A DNA stretch of 64,000 nt, taken from NCBI RefSeq assembly GCF_003234115.2, contig NZ_CP126251.1, forward strand, positions 2,356,001 to 2,420,000. The letters are read 5' to 3'. A model generated the notes under the pieces. It saw nothing but the letters and a program-made list of their open reading frames with translations. It did no database searches and had not been told where the DNA came from. Position 1 is the stretch's first letter. Every line of letters begins with the position of its first letter. This document shows positions 44,067 through 53,022 of this stretch, piece after piece. Position numbers and translations under genes: made by a program. This stretch comes from Curtobacterium sp. MCPF17_002 (GTDB lineage: Bacteria; Actinomycetota; Actinomycetes; Actinomycetales; Microbacteriaceae).

Positions 44067-44095
44067 TTGCAGCCCCGGATCAGGGCGCCTGGTCG

Positions 44096-44254
44096 CTACG
44101 CGCGACCGCGGATGGTCCGGAGGAGCCAGCCGATGACCGCCAGCAGGATGAGCACGATGCCCACCCAGAGCAGGAACTTCAGCGCACCGACGAAGATGCC
44201 GCTGAAGAGCAGGACGAGGCCGACGATGATCGCGATGATCAGCAGTGCGGGCAT
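44096..44254 (-). CDS. 52-residue two-helix membrane protein
   Basis: This short gene encodes MPALLIIAIIVGLVLLF, then SGIFVGALKFLLWVGIVLIL, then LAVIGWLLRTIRGRA. It is almost entirely hydrophobic, forming two closely spaced transmembrane helices with a basic C-terminal tail. AGGAG lies six bases before the ATG. Codon third positions are strongly G/C as in neighbours, and the reading frame has no interruptions, which supports it as a real gene. It lies between ftsY and ffh on their strand. The function is unknown. Similar small hydrophobic proteins are common in Microbacteriaceae. Confidence 0.8.
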   Translation of the reverse strand: MPALLIIAIIVGLVLLFSGIFVGALKFLLWVGIVLILLAVIGWLLRTIRGRA

Positions 44255-44353
44255 GAGGGTCTCCTATCCCTGGAACGAGACCGGACGGGTGCCCGGGCCG
44301 AGGGGGACGCTACTCCCGCAGCGCGGATCGCGTTCGCTTCCCTGGGGACGCGG

Positions 44354-45223
44354 TCAGCCGACGAGGTTCTGCACGAACACGTGCGGCGTGAAACCGGTGA
44401 GGTCGTTGATGCCCTCACCCTGCCCGATGAGCTTGATCGGGATGCCCGTCTTCTCCTGCACGCTGAGCACGAACCCGGCCTTCGCGGAGCCGTCGAGCTT
44501 CGTGATGACGAGACCGGTGACCCCGGCGCCCTCGATGAAGGCCTGCGCCTGCGCGAGCCCGTTCTGCCCGGTGGTGGCGTCGAGGACGAGCAGGACCTCG
44601 CTGATCTCGGTCTGCTTCTCGACGACGCGCTTGATCTTCGACAGCTCGTCCATCAGCCCGGCCTTGGTGTGCAGGCGGCCGGCGGTGTCGATGACGACGA
44701 TCTCGGTGCCGTCGTGGATGGCCTTCTCGACCGTCTGGTACGCCACGGACGCCGGGTCCTGGCCGGGCTGCGACGGCCGGACGACCTCGACACCGGCACG
44801 CTCGGCCCAGGTGGCGACCTGCTCGACGGCGGCCGCGCGGAACGTGTCCGCCGCGCCGACGACCACGGTGCGGTCGTACGTCTTGAGGAACTTCGCGAAC
44901 TTGCCGATCGTGGTGGTCTTCCCGACGCCGTTGACCCCGACGACCAGCACGACGGCCGGGCGGGCGCTGAGCTTCAGCGTGGTGTCGAGCCGGGAGAGCC
45001 GTTCCTCGAGCACCTCGCGGAGCATGCGCTGCAGGTCAGCGGGGTCGGTCGTGCCGTACCGGTCGACGCGGGCGTGGAGGTCCTCGATGACCTCGTCCGC
45101 GATGTCCGGGCCGAAATCCGCACCGATGAGCGCCGTCTCGAGGTCGTCCCACGTCGTCTCGTCGATCGTCTTGCGCTGGAACAGCCCGCGCAACCGGGAG
45201 GACAGTGACCAGGAACTCGCCAT
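44354..45223 (-). CDS. ftsY: Signal recognition particle receptor FtsY
   Basis: FtsY is the membrane-associated GTPase partner of Ffh. The 289-residue protein has the NG core only, without the long acidic A domain of E. coli. It starts with an amphipathic membrane-binding helix (SWSLSSRLRGLFQRKTID). GTPase motifs are GVNGVGKTTTIGKFA, DTFRAAAVEQ, DTAGRLHTKAGLM and TKLDGSAKAG. It lies on the minus strand with ffh close downstream. Confidence 0.97.
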   Translation of the reverse strand: MASSWSLSSRLRGLFQRKTIDETTWDDLETALIGADFGPDIADEVIEDLHARVDRYGTTDPADLQRMLREVLEERLSRLDTTLKLSARPAVVLVVGVNGVGKTTTIGKFAKFLKTYDRTVVVGAADTFRAAAVEQVATWAERAGVEVVRPSQPGQDPASVAYQTVEKAIHDGTEIVVIDTAGRLHTKAGLMDELSKIKRVVEKQTEISEVLLVLDATTGQNGLAQAQAFIEGAGVTGLVITKLDGSAKAGFVLSVQEKTGIPIKLIGQGEGINDLTGFTPHVFVQNLVG

Positions 45224-45263
45224 GCTCCCAGCTTAGAGCGCGGCGCATGTCCGCTGTGCCCGG

Positions 45264-45269
45264 TATGCT
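45264..45269 (+). promoter_or_regulatory. -10 box of the terC transcript
   Basis: TATGCT lies about 10 bases upstream of the riboswitch 5' helix, predicting a start near 45276. No good -35 was found at standard spacing. Confidence 0.45.
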
Positions 45270-45273
45270 CGTG

Positions 45274-45425
45274 ACCACGAAGGGGAGTATTCCTCCTCGG
45301 TGTCTCCGTCAGTACGGTCCGGAACGATCCGGCCCCGGGGCGCCGGTCGGACGAGCAGCAGTTCAGCAGTGCAACGCGAACCGCAGCCCACCGACGGAAG
45401 AGACCTTCAGGCCTCGGCGTACCCA
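45274..45425 (+). ncRNA. Mn2+-sensing yybP-ykoY riboswitch upstream of terC
   Basis: The leader contains the two conserved halves of this class: GAAGGGGAGTA (45279-45289) and CCCACCGACGGAAGAGACC continuing to CTTC (45387-45408). The terminal helix pairs GAAGG (45279-45283) with CCTTC (45404-45408). Between them lie a CTC-rich segment and a GC-rich variable arm. The class binds Mn2+ and commonly controls TerC/MntP-type exporters, which fits the gene 50 bp downstream. Confidence 0.85.
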
Positions 45426-45453
45426 CCATCCGGGTTGCGCCCTCACCTGAAGG
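45404..45453 (+). promoter_or_regulatory. Switch helix sequestering the terC ribosome binding site
   Basis: CCTTCAGG (45404-45411) is the exact complement of CCTGAAGG (45446-45453), which contains the AAGGA site for terC. The same CCTTC also closes the riboswitch P1 helix. The two pairings exclude each other, so Mn2+ binding should free the ribosome site and switch translation on. Confidence 0.65.
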
Positions 45454-45459
45454 AATCCG

Positions 45460-46485
45460 TTGGACGTCCCACTCCTCGTCTGGTTGATCACCATCGCCGG
45501 CATCCTCGCGCTGCTGGTGTTCGACTTCTTCTCGCACGTGCGCACCCCGCACGTTCCCCACATCCGCGAGTCCGCGTTCTGGTCCGCCGTCTACATCGCC
45601 CTGGCGATCGTGTTCGGCATCGGCATCTGGGTCTTCGGCGGTGGCCAGGCCGGCGGTGAGTACTTCGCCGGGTGGCTGACCGAGAAGGCCCTGTCGGTCG
45701 ACAACCTGTTCGTCTTCCTCATCATCATGTCGAGCTTCGCGGTGCCGAAGGAGTTCCAGCAGAAGGTCCTGCTCGTCGGCGTCGCGATCGCCCTCGTGGC
45801 CCGCGGGGTGTTCATCGCCCTCGGCGTGACGATCATCGAGAACTACTCGTGGGTCTTCTACCTGTTCGGCGCACTGCTGTTCTGGCTCGCGTGGTCCCAG
45901 GCCCGCGGTGGCAACGAGCACAACGCAGAAGAAGGCGACTCCCGGCTCATCCGACTCCTGCGCCGGGTCATCCCGACGTCGAAGGACTACGACGGCGACC
46001 GCCTCACGACGAAGGTCGACGGCAAGCGTCTCTTCACGCCGATGCTGCTCGTCATGGTCGCGATCGGTCTCACCGACGTGCTCTTCGCGCTCGACTCGAT
46101 CCCGGCGATCTTCGGGCTCACCCAGGACGCCTTCATCGTGTTCACCGCGAACGCGTTCTCCCTGCTCGGCCTGCGGCAGCTGTACTTCCTCATCGCGGGG
46201 CTGCTCGAACGCCTCATCTACCTCGGCCAGGGGCTCGCCGTCATCCTCGGCTTCATCGGCGTGAAGCTCGTCTTCCACGCCATGCACGTCAACGAGCTGC
46301 CGTTCATCAACGGCGGTGAGCACATCGACTGGGCGCCCGAGATCCCGATCTGGTTCTCGCTCGGCTTCATCATGCTGACGATCGCCGTCGCGACGGTCGC
46401 GTCGCTGGTGGTCTCGAAGCGGCGACAGGAACGGGGCCTGACGCCGACCGGTTCGCAGCGCACGGTCGAGGCCGACGCGAAGTAG
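45460..46485 (+). CDS. terC: TerC family integral membrane protein, probable Mn2+ exporter
   Basis: The 341-residue protein has about nine transmembrane helices. It shows the TerC signatures SVDNLFVFLIIMSSFAVP and TDVLFALDSIPAIFGLTQD, whose Asp residues line the putative metal path. A charged cytosolic loop lies at about 148-180. TerC/Alx proteins are linked to tellurite resistance and, more recently, to Mn2+ export. The riboswitch in its leader supports manganese. The TTG start has GAAGGAA upstream, and it is used because that is the site the switch helix covers. It is convergent with smc across a palindrome. Confidence 0.92.
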   Translation: MDVPLLVWLITIAGILALLVFDFFSHVRTPHVPHIRESAFWSAVYIALAIVFGIGIWVFGGGQAGGEYFAGWLTEKALSVDNLFVFLIIMSSFAVPKEFQQKVLLVGVAIALVARGVFIALGVTIIENYSWVFYLFGALLFWLAWSQARGGNEHNAEEGDSRLIRLLRRVIPTSKDYDGDRLTTKVDGKRLFTPMLLVMVAIGLTDVLFALDSIPAIFGLTQDAFIVFTANAFSLLGLRQLYFLIAGLLERLIYLGQGLAVILGFIGVKLVFHAMHVNELPFINGGEHIDWAPEIPIWFSLGFIMLTIAVATVASLVVSKRRQERGLTPTGSQRTVEADAK

Positions 46486-46507
46486 TCGCACCGACCTGCC
46501 GGACCAA

Positions 46508-46557
46508 GGACGGACGGGAGGCGCGGTGCCAGCTGGCACCGCGCCTCCCGTCCGTCC
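46508..46557. repeat. Palindromic CTGGAGGC-family element, type A (copy 11)
   Basis: At 50 nt this is the longest perfect palindrome of the family, beginning GGACGGACGGGAGGCGCGG and centred on CAGCTG. It lies in the convergent terC/smc gap, 22 bp from the terC stop and 13 bp from the smc stop. Confidence 0.88.
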
Positions 46558-46570
46558 GTGGTCCGGTCGA

Positions 46571-49500
46571 CTACGCGACGGCCTCGGCCGGCTCCGGCTC
46601 GCGTTTCTGCACGCGCTGTCCGACGACGGCGGAGACGCCGTCCTGCCGCATCGAGACGCCGTACAGGGCGTCGGCGATCTCCATCGTGCGCTTCTGGTGC
46701 GTGATGACGATGAGCTGCGACGACGCCCGGAGCCGCTCGAACACCGTGAGCAGGCGCCCCAGGTTCGCGTCGTCGAGCGCCGCCTCGACCTCGTCCATGA
46801 TGTAGAACGGCGACGGCCGGGCGGTGAAGATCGCGACGAGCAGCGCCACCGCGGCCAGCGACCGCTCCCCGCCGGACAGCAGGGTCAGGCGGTCGATCTT
46901 CTTCCCGGCCGGCTTCACCTGCACCTCGATGCCGGTGCGCAGCAGGTCGTCGGGGTTCGTCAGCGTGATCGATCCCGAGCCACCCGGGAAGAGGATCGGG
47001 AAGATGACGTCGAACGCCTCCTTCGTGTCCGAGAAGGCGGAGTCGAAGATCGACTGCATCTTGCCGTCGAGCTCGTCGATGATGGTCATGAGGTCGGTGC
47101 GGGTCTTCTGCAGGTCCTCGAGCTGCTCGGCGAGGAACGCGTGCCGCTGCTCGAGCGCCTGGAACTCCTCGAGGGCCAGCGGGTTGACCTTGCCGAGCTG
47201 ACCGAGGTCGCGTTCGGCCGCCTTGAGCCGGCGCTCCTGCTCGGCGCGGACGTACGGCACCGTCTCGACGTCGGCGGGGTCGACCTCGTCGGTGGCGTCG
47301 AACTCGGGCAGGGCGGGACCACCGGGGAGCGTCGACTCGGCGTCGAACAGGTCGGGTGCGTCGGGATCGGGGGCGTCGGCGCCGGTTACGTCGGCGCCGG
47401 GCGCCGCGCCGGGCTCGGGTGACTCGCCGTCCTCCGGCACGGTGTCGCCCGCCGCAGCCGACTCCGCCGCCGCGCGGGCACGCTCGGCCTCGCGGTGCTT
47501 CCGGGCCAGCACCCGGGGGTCGACCAGGACGTCGACGGGCACCGGCACGTCCGGCCCGTACTCCGCCACCAGGACGGCCTCGCCGAGCCCGAGCTCGCTC
47601 TGCGCCCGGTCGAGCACGCCCGACACGTGCAGCTTCTTCTCGTAGATCTCCATCTCGAGCGAGTGCACGCCGTCGGTGATGGTCTGCAGCCGCTCCCGGA
47701 GCTCGCGTTCCTCGTTCCGGATCGTCTGCAGCTCGGTGTTGCGCTTGGACCGCTCGGACTCCTCGGTCGCGAGCTGCACCCGTGCCTCGGCGAGGGAGCG
47801 GTCGACGGCCGCGAGCAGGCCGGGGAGGTCCGCCAGGACACGCTCCGCCACGGCGATCTGGCCGCGCCGGATGACCGCGAGCCGTGCCGCCTCTTCGGCT
47901 GCGGCGCGCTCGGCCTCGAGCTGCCGTTCCAGCTGGACGGCGCGGTGCCGCTCGGAGCGCACCCGCTCCCGCACGGTCTCGACCTGGATGCGCTGCTCGA
48001 TCTCCGCCGCACGTGCCGCATCGAGTGCGTCCTGCAGCCCCTGCCGCTCGGACGCGTCCACGACGGGACGCGGACGCTCGGTGAACGCGCGGTGGGCGTC
48101 CTCGGCCTCGGCCAACGCGGCGTCGGCCGCCGGGACGGCGCCGTCCGTCTCGGCGAGGGCGGCGCGGAGCCGATCGACCTCGGCGGCGGCGTTCTCCGCC
48201 TTCGCACGCGTCGAGGCGCTCGTCCGGTCGTAGTCCGCCTTCGCCCTCGCGTACGCGCGCGACGCCGCGTCGGCCTCGTCCGCCCGGCGGCGTGCGTCCT
48301 CGACGGCGGTGCGAGCGGCCTGGAGGCCCGTGGCCGCGTCCTCGGCGTCGCTCGCGATCGCGTCCCGTCGCGTCGCGGCGTCGTCGCGTTCCGCGACGAG
48401 CTCGATGCGCGAGGTCGCGCGCGCTCCGCCACCGGTCACGCGGACGGCCCGGACGAGGTCACCGGACCGCGTCACCACCGTGGCCTGCGGGGCGGCGGTG
48501 AGCACTGCCTCCAGGTCGACGTCCTCGGTCTCGGCGACCAGCGTGTCGCGCAGGATGGCGGCGATCGCCGGCGGCCCCTGGACCAGGTCGAGTGCGCGGC
48601 GGACGCCGGCGGGCAGCCGCTCGGGCAGGTGGGTCAGCGGACCGGAGGCGTCGGCCACGACGACGTCGATGCGGCCGATGTCCTCGGTGCGGGCGTGCGC
48701 GACCGCGTCGAGCGCGACCGACCGGTCGTCGGCGAGGACGGCGTCCGCGAGCCCGTCGAGGGCGATCGCGATCGCGCCCTCGAAGCCGGGCACGACCGTG
48801 AGGGCGTCGGCCAGCCGGCCGGCGATGCCGGCGCGACCGGCGTCGATGAGGGCCTGCGAGCCGTCGCGGACGTCGATGGACATGCCGAGCGCCGCCACCC
48901 GCGCGTCGAGGGCGTCACGCTCGCGTTCGAGGACGTGCAGGCGGTCGCGGTGTTCGTCGCGGGCGGTCTGCGCGGCCTCCTGCTGCTCCCGAGCGGACTC
49001 GAGCGCGGCGGTGAGCGCCGCTTCGTCGACGCCATCGGACGGATCGGTACCGAGTTCGGCGAGGGCCGCGGCAGCACGCCCGGCGCGCTCCCTCGCCTCG
49101 GCCAGGGCACGCTCGCGGCGTTCCCGGTCGGCCACCGCGGAGCCGCGCTTCGAGCGGGCGACGTCCACCGCGGACGCGAGCCGCTGGGCCTCGAGGTCGT
49201 GCTGCGAGACGAGGGCGGCCTGCGCGGCGATGTGCTCGTCGAGGCTGTCGAGCGCCGCGCGGGCGTCCTGCACGACGCGGGCGGCACTCGCCATCCCGCC
49301 CGTCATGGCCGTCGCACGGGCCTCGAGCCGGTCGGCTTCGTCGCGGACGCCCTGCACCCGCTCCGGGGTGATCGTGGGGCCCTGCTGCGGGGCGTCGGCC
49401 TGCTGCGCCAGGAACATGAGGCGCTGGTTCGCCAGGCTCGACAGGCCACGGAGCCGCTCCTGCACGCTCTCCAACCGGTGCACGACCGTGCGGGCACGGT

Positions 49501-50344
49501 CGACGTCGTCGCCGACCATGCTCTGCTCGACGTGCTGCTGCCGCGTGCGCGTCTGGTCGAGGCGCTCCTGCAGGACGATGCGCTCGGACTTGCGGCCGGC
49601 CTCGACCTCCTGGTGCTCGTGCAGCTCACGGCGCAGACGGACAACGTCGTCCGCCAGGATGCGGGCCTTCGCGTCACGGGCGACGGCGGCCACGGACTGC
49701 GCCTTCCGGGCGACCTCCGCCTGCCGCCCGAGCGGCTTCAGCTGCCGACGGATCTCCCCGGCCAGGTCGGACAGGCGCGTGAGGTTCGTCTGCATCGCCT
49801 CGAGCTTGCGGAGCGTCTTCTCCTTGCGGCGCCGGTGCTTGAGGATGCCCGCTGCCTCTTCGATGAAGCCGCGGCGGTCCTCCGGCGTCGCGTGCAGGAC
49901 CTTGTCGAGCTGACCCTGACCGACGATGACGTGCATCTCACGGCCGAGCCCGGTGTCACTCAGCAGCTCCTGCACGTCGAGGAGTCGGCAGTTCTCGCCG
50001 TTGATCGCGTACTCGCTGCCGCCGTTCCGGAACAGCGTGCGGGCGATCGTCACCTCGGAGTACTCGATCGGCAGCAGGCCGTCGGTGTTGTCGATGGTGA
50101 GGAGCACCTGCGCGCGGCCGAGCGGCCCGCGCGTCGACGTGCCGGCGAAGATGACGTCCTCCATCTTGCCGCCGCGCAGGGTCTTCGCGCCCTGCTCCCC
50201 CATCACCCAGGCGAGGGCGTCGACGACGTTGGACTTGCCCGAACCGTTCGGTCCGACGATGCAGGTCACGCCCGGCTCGAACGCGAAGGTCGTCGGCTGC
50301 GCGAAGGACTTGAACCCCTTGATGGTCAGGCTCTTCAAGTACAT
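46571..50344 (-). CDS. smc: Chromosome segregation protein SMC
   Basis: SMC is the condensin-type ATPase that organises the chromosome with ScpAB. The 1257-residue protein has Walker A GPNGSGKSN at 31-39. A first coiled coil, the hinge (about 500-700, with VAVGHARTED-type Gly-rich segments) and a second coiled coil follow. The C-terminal head has signature LLSGGERSLAAVALL and Walker B FYIMDEVEAALDD. An acidic Pro/Ala/Asp-rich stretch of about 70 residues (GESPEPGAAPGADVTG and following) interrupts the second coiled coil close to the head, making it slightly longer than usual. Confidence 0.96.
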   Translation of the reverse strand: MYLKSLTIKGFKSFAQPTTFAFEPGVTCIVGPNGSGKSNVVDALAWVMGEQGAKTLRGGKMEDVIFAGTSTRGPLGRAQVLLTIDNTDGLLPIEYSEVTIARTLFRNGGSEYAINGENCRLLDVQELLSDTGLGREMHVIVGQGQLDKVLHATPEDRRGFIEEAAGILKHRRRKEKTLRKLEAMQTNLTRLSDLAGEIRRQLKPLGRQAEVARKAQSVAAVARDAKARILADDVVRLRRELHEHQEVEAGRKSERIVLQERLDQTRTRQQHVEQSMVGDDVDRARTVVHRLESVQERLRGLSSLANQRLMFLAQQADAPQQGPTITPERVQGVRDEADRLEARATAMTGGMASAARVVQDARAALDSLDEHIAAQAALVSQHDLEAQRLASAVDVARSKRGSAVADRERRERALAEARERAGRAAAALAELGTDPSDGVDEAALTAALESAREQQEAAQTARDEHRDRLHVLERERDALDARVAALGMSIDVRDGSQALIDAGRAGIAGRLADALTVVPGFEGAIAIALDGLADAVLADDRSVALDAVAHARTEDIGRIDVVVADASGPLTHLPERLPAGVRRALDLVQGPPAIAAILRDTLVAETEDVDLEAVLTAAPQATVVTRSGDLVRAVRVTGGGARATSRIELVAERDDAATRRDAIASDAEDAATGLQAARTAVEDARRRADEADAASRAYARAKADYDRTSASTRAKAENAAAEVDRLRAALAETDGAVPAADAALAEAEDAHRAFTERPRPVVDASERQGLQDALDAARAAEIEQRIQVETVRERVRSERHRAVQLERQLEAERAAAEEAARLAVIRRGQIAVAERVLADLPGLLAAVDRSLAEARVQLATEESERSKRNTELQTIRNEERELRERLQTITDGVHSLEMEIYEKKLHVSGVLDRAQSELGLGEAVLVAEYGPDVPVPVDVLVDPRVLARKHREAERARAAAESAAAGDTVPEDGESPEPGAAPGADVTGADAPDPDAPDLFDAESTLPGGPALPEFDATDEVDPADVETVPYVRAEQERRLKAAERDLGQLGKVNPLALEEFQALEQRHAFLAEQLEDLQKTRTDLMTIIDELDGKMQSIFDSAFSDTKEAFDVIFPILFPGGSGSITLTNPDDLLRTGIEVQVKPAGKKIDRLTLLSGGERSLAAVALLVAIFTARPSPFYIMDEVEAALDDANLGRLLTVFERLRASSQLIVITHQKRTMEIADALYGVSMRQDGVSAVVGQRVQKREPEPAEAVA

Positions 50345-50398
50345 GCGGTCTCCGGGTGTGCTCGCTCGTGCGGCGCTGTGGTGCTGCTGGGCGTCAGG

Positions 50399-51370
50399 CT
50401 AACGCCTGCGCGGCCGTGGAGCGGGTTGGCACACGGGGCAACGGTGGCTGGACCGGTTCATGAAGGCCTCGCGCACGATCGCCGCACCGCACCGCGGGCA
50501 CGGCTTCCCCTGCTGCCCGTACACGTTGAGCCGCTGCGAGAAGTACCCGGACTGCCCGTTCACGTTGACGTACTGGGCGTCGAAGCTCGTCCCGCCGTCC
50601 TCGAGTGCACGGCCGAGGACGCTCCGGACCTCGTGGAGGAGCCCGCGGAGGTCGGCTCGGGTGAGGCGATCCGCCGGTCGGTCGTGGTGGAGCTTCGCGG
50701 CCCAGAGCGACTCGTCGGCGTAGATGTTCCCGATGCCGCTCACCACGCCCTGGTCGAGCAGGACACGCTTGATGCCGCTCGACCGCTTCCGCGTCATCGC
50801 GATGAACCGGTCGTCGTCGAACGCCGGGTCGAGCGGGTCGCGGGCGATGTGCGACACCTGCTTCGGGATGCTCCGACGCCACACCGCGTCCGGATCGGTC
50901 TCGTCGACCTGCCCGCCGAAGCCGGCCGGAGCGCCGTCGATCGTCGGCACCATCGGGTCGATCGCCATCGAACCGAACGTCCGCTGGTCGACGAACTCCA
51001 GCTCGACCGGGGGCTCGGCCGCCCCGTCGCGGTCCGAGCCAGCGGGCTGGACGTCGAGCAGGATGCGGCGGTGCTTCGCGGCGTCGCGGCCCCGACCCAG
51101 CAGGATCTGCCCGCTCATGCCGAGGTGCGCGACGAGGGCCTCGGGCTGGTCGCCGTCGGACCGGGGTTCGAGGGGCATCCAGAGGAACTTGCCACGACGG
51201 ACCGCCGCGGCGATCGTGCGTCCGGTCAGGCGGTCGGCGAAGTCCTCGGCCGGACCGTCGTGCCGGGTCAGCGCGCGCTCGTCGACCACGTCGACGTGCA
51301 GGACCCGCGCGGCGCTGACGGCGGGTTCGAGGCCGGCGCGGACGACCTCGACCTCGGGGAGTTCGGGCAC
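50399..51370 (-). CDS. mutM: Formamidopyrimidine-DNA glycosylase
   Basis: Fpg removes 8-oxoguanine and ring-opened purines and cuts the strand. The 323-residue protein starts MPELPEVE with the catalytic Pro/Glu, has the beta-hairpin lysine in RRGKFLWM, the H2TH region VVSGIGNIYADESLW and a C-terminal zinc finger (CPRCG and CPVCQ). An insertion with PAGSDRDGAAEPP at about 110-123 lengthens it relative to E. coli. It lies four bases after rnc. Confidence 0.96.
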   Translation of the reverse strand: MPELPEVEVVRAGLEPAVSAARVLHVDVVDERALTRHDGPAEDFADRLTGRTIAAAVRRGKFLWMPLEPRSDGDQPEALVAHLGMSGQILLGRGRDAAKHRRILLDVQPAGSDRDGAAEPPVELEFVDQRTFGSMAIDPMVPTIDGAPAGFGGQVDETDPDAVWRRSIPKQVSHIARDPLDPAFDDDRFIAMTRKRSSGIKRVLLDQGVVSGIGNIYADESLWAAKLHHDRPADRLTRADLRGLLHEVRSVLGRALEDGGTSFDAQYVNVNGQSGYFSQRLNVYGQQGKPCPRCGAAIVREAFMNRSSHRCPVCQPAPRPRRR

Positions 51371-51374
51371 GCGG

Positions 51375-52100
51375 TCAGGCCGCCCGACCGGAGAGCCGCG
51401 TCCACGCGTCGAGCGCGGCGGCCATCTCGGCGGTCTTCTTGCTCGACCCGGAGCCGGTCGAGATGTCCTCGCCCTGCAGCACCACGGTCGCGTGGAACGT
51501 CTTGTCGTGGTCCGGACCGGCCTCGGTCACGCGGTACGACGGGTTGCCGAGGGACAGGCTGGAGGCCAGCTCCTGCAGGCTCGTCTTCGGGTCCATCGCG
51601 GCACCGAAGCGGTCCGGGTCGATCAGCAGCGGCTCGACGAGCCGGAGGACGAGCGCGGTCGCGGGGTCCGGACCGGCCGACAGGTACGCCGCACCGATCA
51701 CTGCCTCGACGGTGTCCGCGAGGATCGAGGACTTGTCACGGCCGCCGGTCTGTTCCTCGCCCTTGCCGAGCCGGACGTACGCGCCGAGCCCGATCATCCG
51801 GGCGATCTCGGCCAGCGCGACCGTCGACACCAGGCTCGCCCGCCGCTTGGCGAGGTCACCCTCGTCGAGCTCGGGGAAGGACCGGTAGAGCTTCACGGTC
51901 ACGGCCTGGCCGAGGATGGAGTCCCCGAGGAACTCGAGGCGTTCGTTGTGCCCGATGCCACCGTGCTCGTACGCGTACGAGCGGTGCGTCAGGGCGAGCT
52001 GGAGCAGTTCGAGGTCGATGTCGGCCCCGAGGATGTCACGCAGACGAACGACGTCCGGCCCCACGGGGCGGGACCCCGTGGCGCCGGACGTCGCTGTCAT
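51375..52100 (-). CDS. rnc: Ribonuclease III
   Basis: RNase III cuts double-stranded RNA in rRNA maturation and regulation. The 241-residue protein has the catalytic box HNERLEFLGDSILG, the second acid in DTVEAVIGAAYL and a C-terminal dsRNA-binding domain with YRVTEAGPDHDKTFHATVVL and GSGSSKKTAEMAAA. The ATG at 52100 gives family length. It lies 13 bp after rpmF and directly before mutM. Confidence 0.96.
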   Translation of the reverse strand: MTATSGATGSRPVGPDVVRLRDILGADIDLELLQLALTHRSYAYEHGGIGHNERLEFLGDSILGQAVTVKLYRSFPELDEGDLAKRRASLVSTVALAEIARMIGLGAYVRLGKGEEQTGGRDKSSILADTVEAVIGAAYLSAGPDPATALVLRLVEPLLIDPDRFGAAMDPKTSLQELASSLSLGNPSYRVTEAGPDHDKTFHATVVLQGEDISTGSGSSKKTAEMAAALDAWTRLSGRAA

Positions 52101-52113
52101 GCGTTCGGTCCGA

Positions 52114-52317
52114 TCAGACGTCGGCGACCTTGCGGCCCTTGTACTCCATGTACAGGGGCGTGCCGGCGGAGTCCTCGACGACCTTGGCGCGGTGCGGGAG
52201 GCTGTAGGTGACCTTGCCACCCTCGATCGTCTTCACGAGCTGGACCGGCGCGGCCTTCCACTGCGAACGACGGGCGTGCGTGTTGGCACGGGACTGCTTG
52301 CGCTTGGGAACGGCCAT
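52114..52317 (-). CDS. rpmF: 50S ribosomal protein L32
   Basis: The 67-residue protein begins [21 protein letters not shown], typical of L32. It lacks the CxxC...CxxC zinc ribbon, so it is the zinc-independent (C-minus) form. It is between the DUF177 gene and rnc, the standard place. Confidence 0.95.
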   Translation of the reverse strand: MAVPKRKQSRANTHARRSQWKAAPVQLVKTIEGGKVTYSLPHRAKVVEDSAGTPLYMEYKGRKVADV

Positions 52318-52364
52318 GGTGGTTCTCTTTCGGTTGGTCGGTGGTCAGTGGCGAGGGACGGCGG

Positions 52365-52961
52365 TCAGTCGGCCTGGTCGGCTTCGGACCGCTCCTGACC
52401 CTCGGTGGTCTGGGGCGTGGTCGTGCTGGTCTCGTCGGCGACGGTCAGTCCGCTCAGGGCGGCCCAACGGGGATCCAGGACCTCGTGAGCGCGGTGCTCG
52501 CCGATGTCGGCCAGTCGCTCGCCCGTCACCGGGTCGAGGCCTGGACAGTCCGGTCGGCAGACCGGCTGGAACGGCAGCGCCAGCACCACCGCTTCTCGAA
52601 CGACCTGTTCACAATCCACGAGGTCATCGTGAACGAAGTAGTCGAATTCCTCCGAGGCATCATACGCGAAGAGCTCGGCGAAATCGACTTCGACGGGTTC
52701 GCTGATCTCGATGAGGCAGCGCGAGCACTCGCCGAACGCCTCGGCCGACGCGTGGCCGGAGACGAGGACGCCTTCGTGCAGGCCCTCGAGCCGGAGGTCG
52801 ATGTGCATCTCGTCGCCCACGCGGACGGCGATGACGCCGGCTCCCATCGCTTCCGGCACCTCGATGTCGAGCGAGTGCTCGCGCATCTCGCCCGGCCGGT
52901 GCGCGAGGTCGCGCACGCGCAGGGCGTAGGGGCTGTTCACGTGGGAAGACACGATCGACAA
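52365..52961 (-). CDS. YceD/DUF177 family protein
   Basis: The 198-residue protein has the family core GECSRCLIEISEPVEVDFAELF and a late CRPDCPGL motif, four cysteines likely to bind zinc. YceD proteins always precede rpmF and are linked to 23S rRNA accumulation in plants and bacteria. The molecular role remains uncertain. A Thr/Glu-rich tail ends the protein. Confidence 0.9.
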   Translation of the reverse strand: MSIVSSHVNSPYALRVRDLAHRPGEMREHSLDIEVPEAMGAGVIAVRVGDEMHIDLRLEGLHEGVLVSGHASAEAFGECSRCLIEISEPVEVDFAELFAYDASEEFDYFVHDDLVDCEQVVREAVVLALPFQPVCRPDCPGLDPVTGERLADIGEHRAHEVLDPRWAALSGLTVADETSTTTPQTTEGQERSEADQAD

Positions 52962-53022
52962 GCCTACATCCCGAAGGCCCGTGAGTCGAGGCGGGGGCAG
53001 GCGTGTCCCGACGGAACGGCGC

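Noticed and set aside
48315..48340. A CCTGGAGGCCCGTGGCC stretch inside smc resembling a type B palindrome arm.
   Set aside because: There is no matching second arm and the sequence encodes ordinary coiled-coil residues, so it is probably chance.
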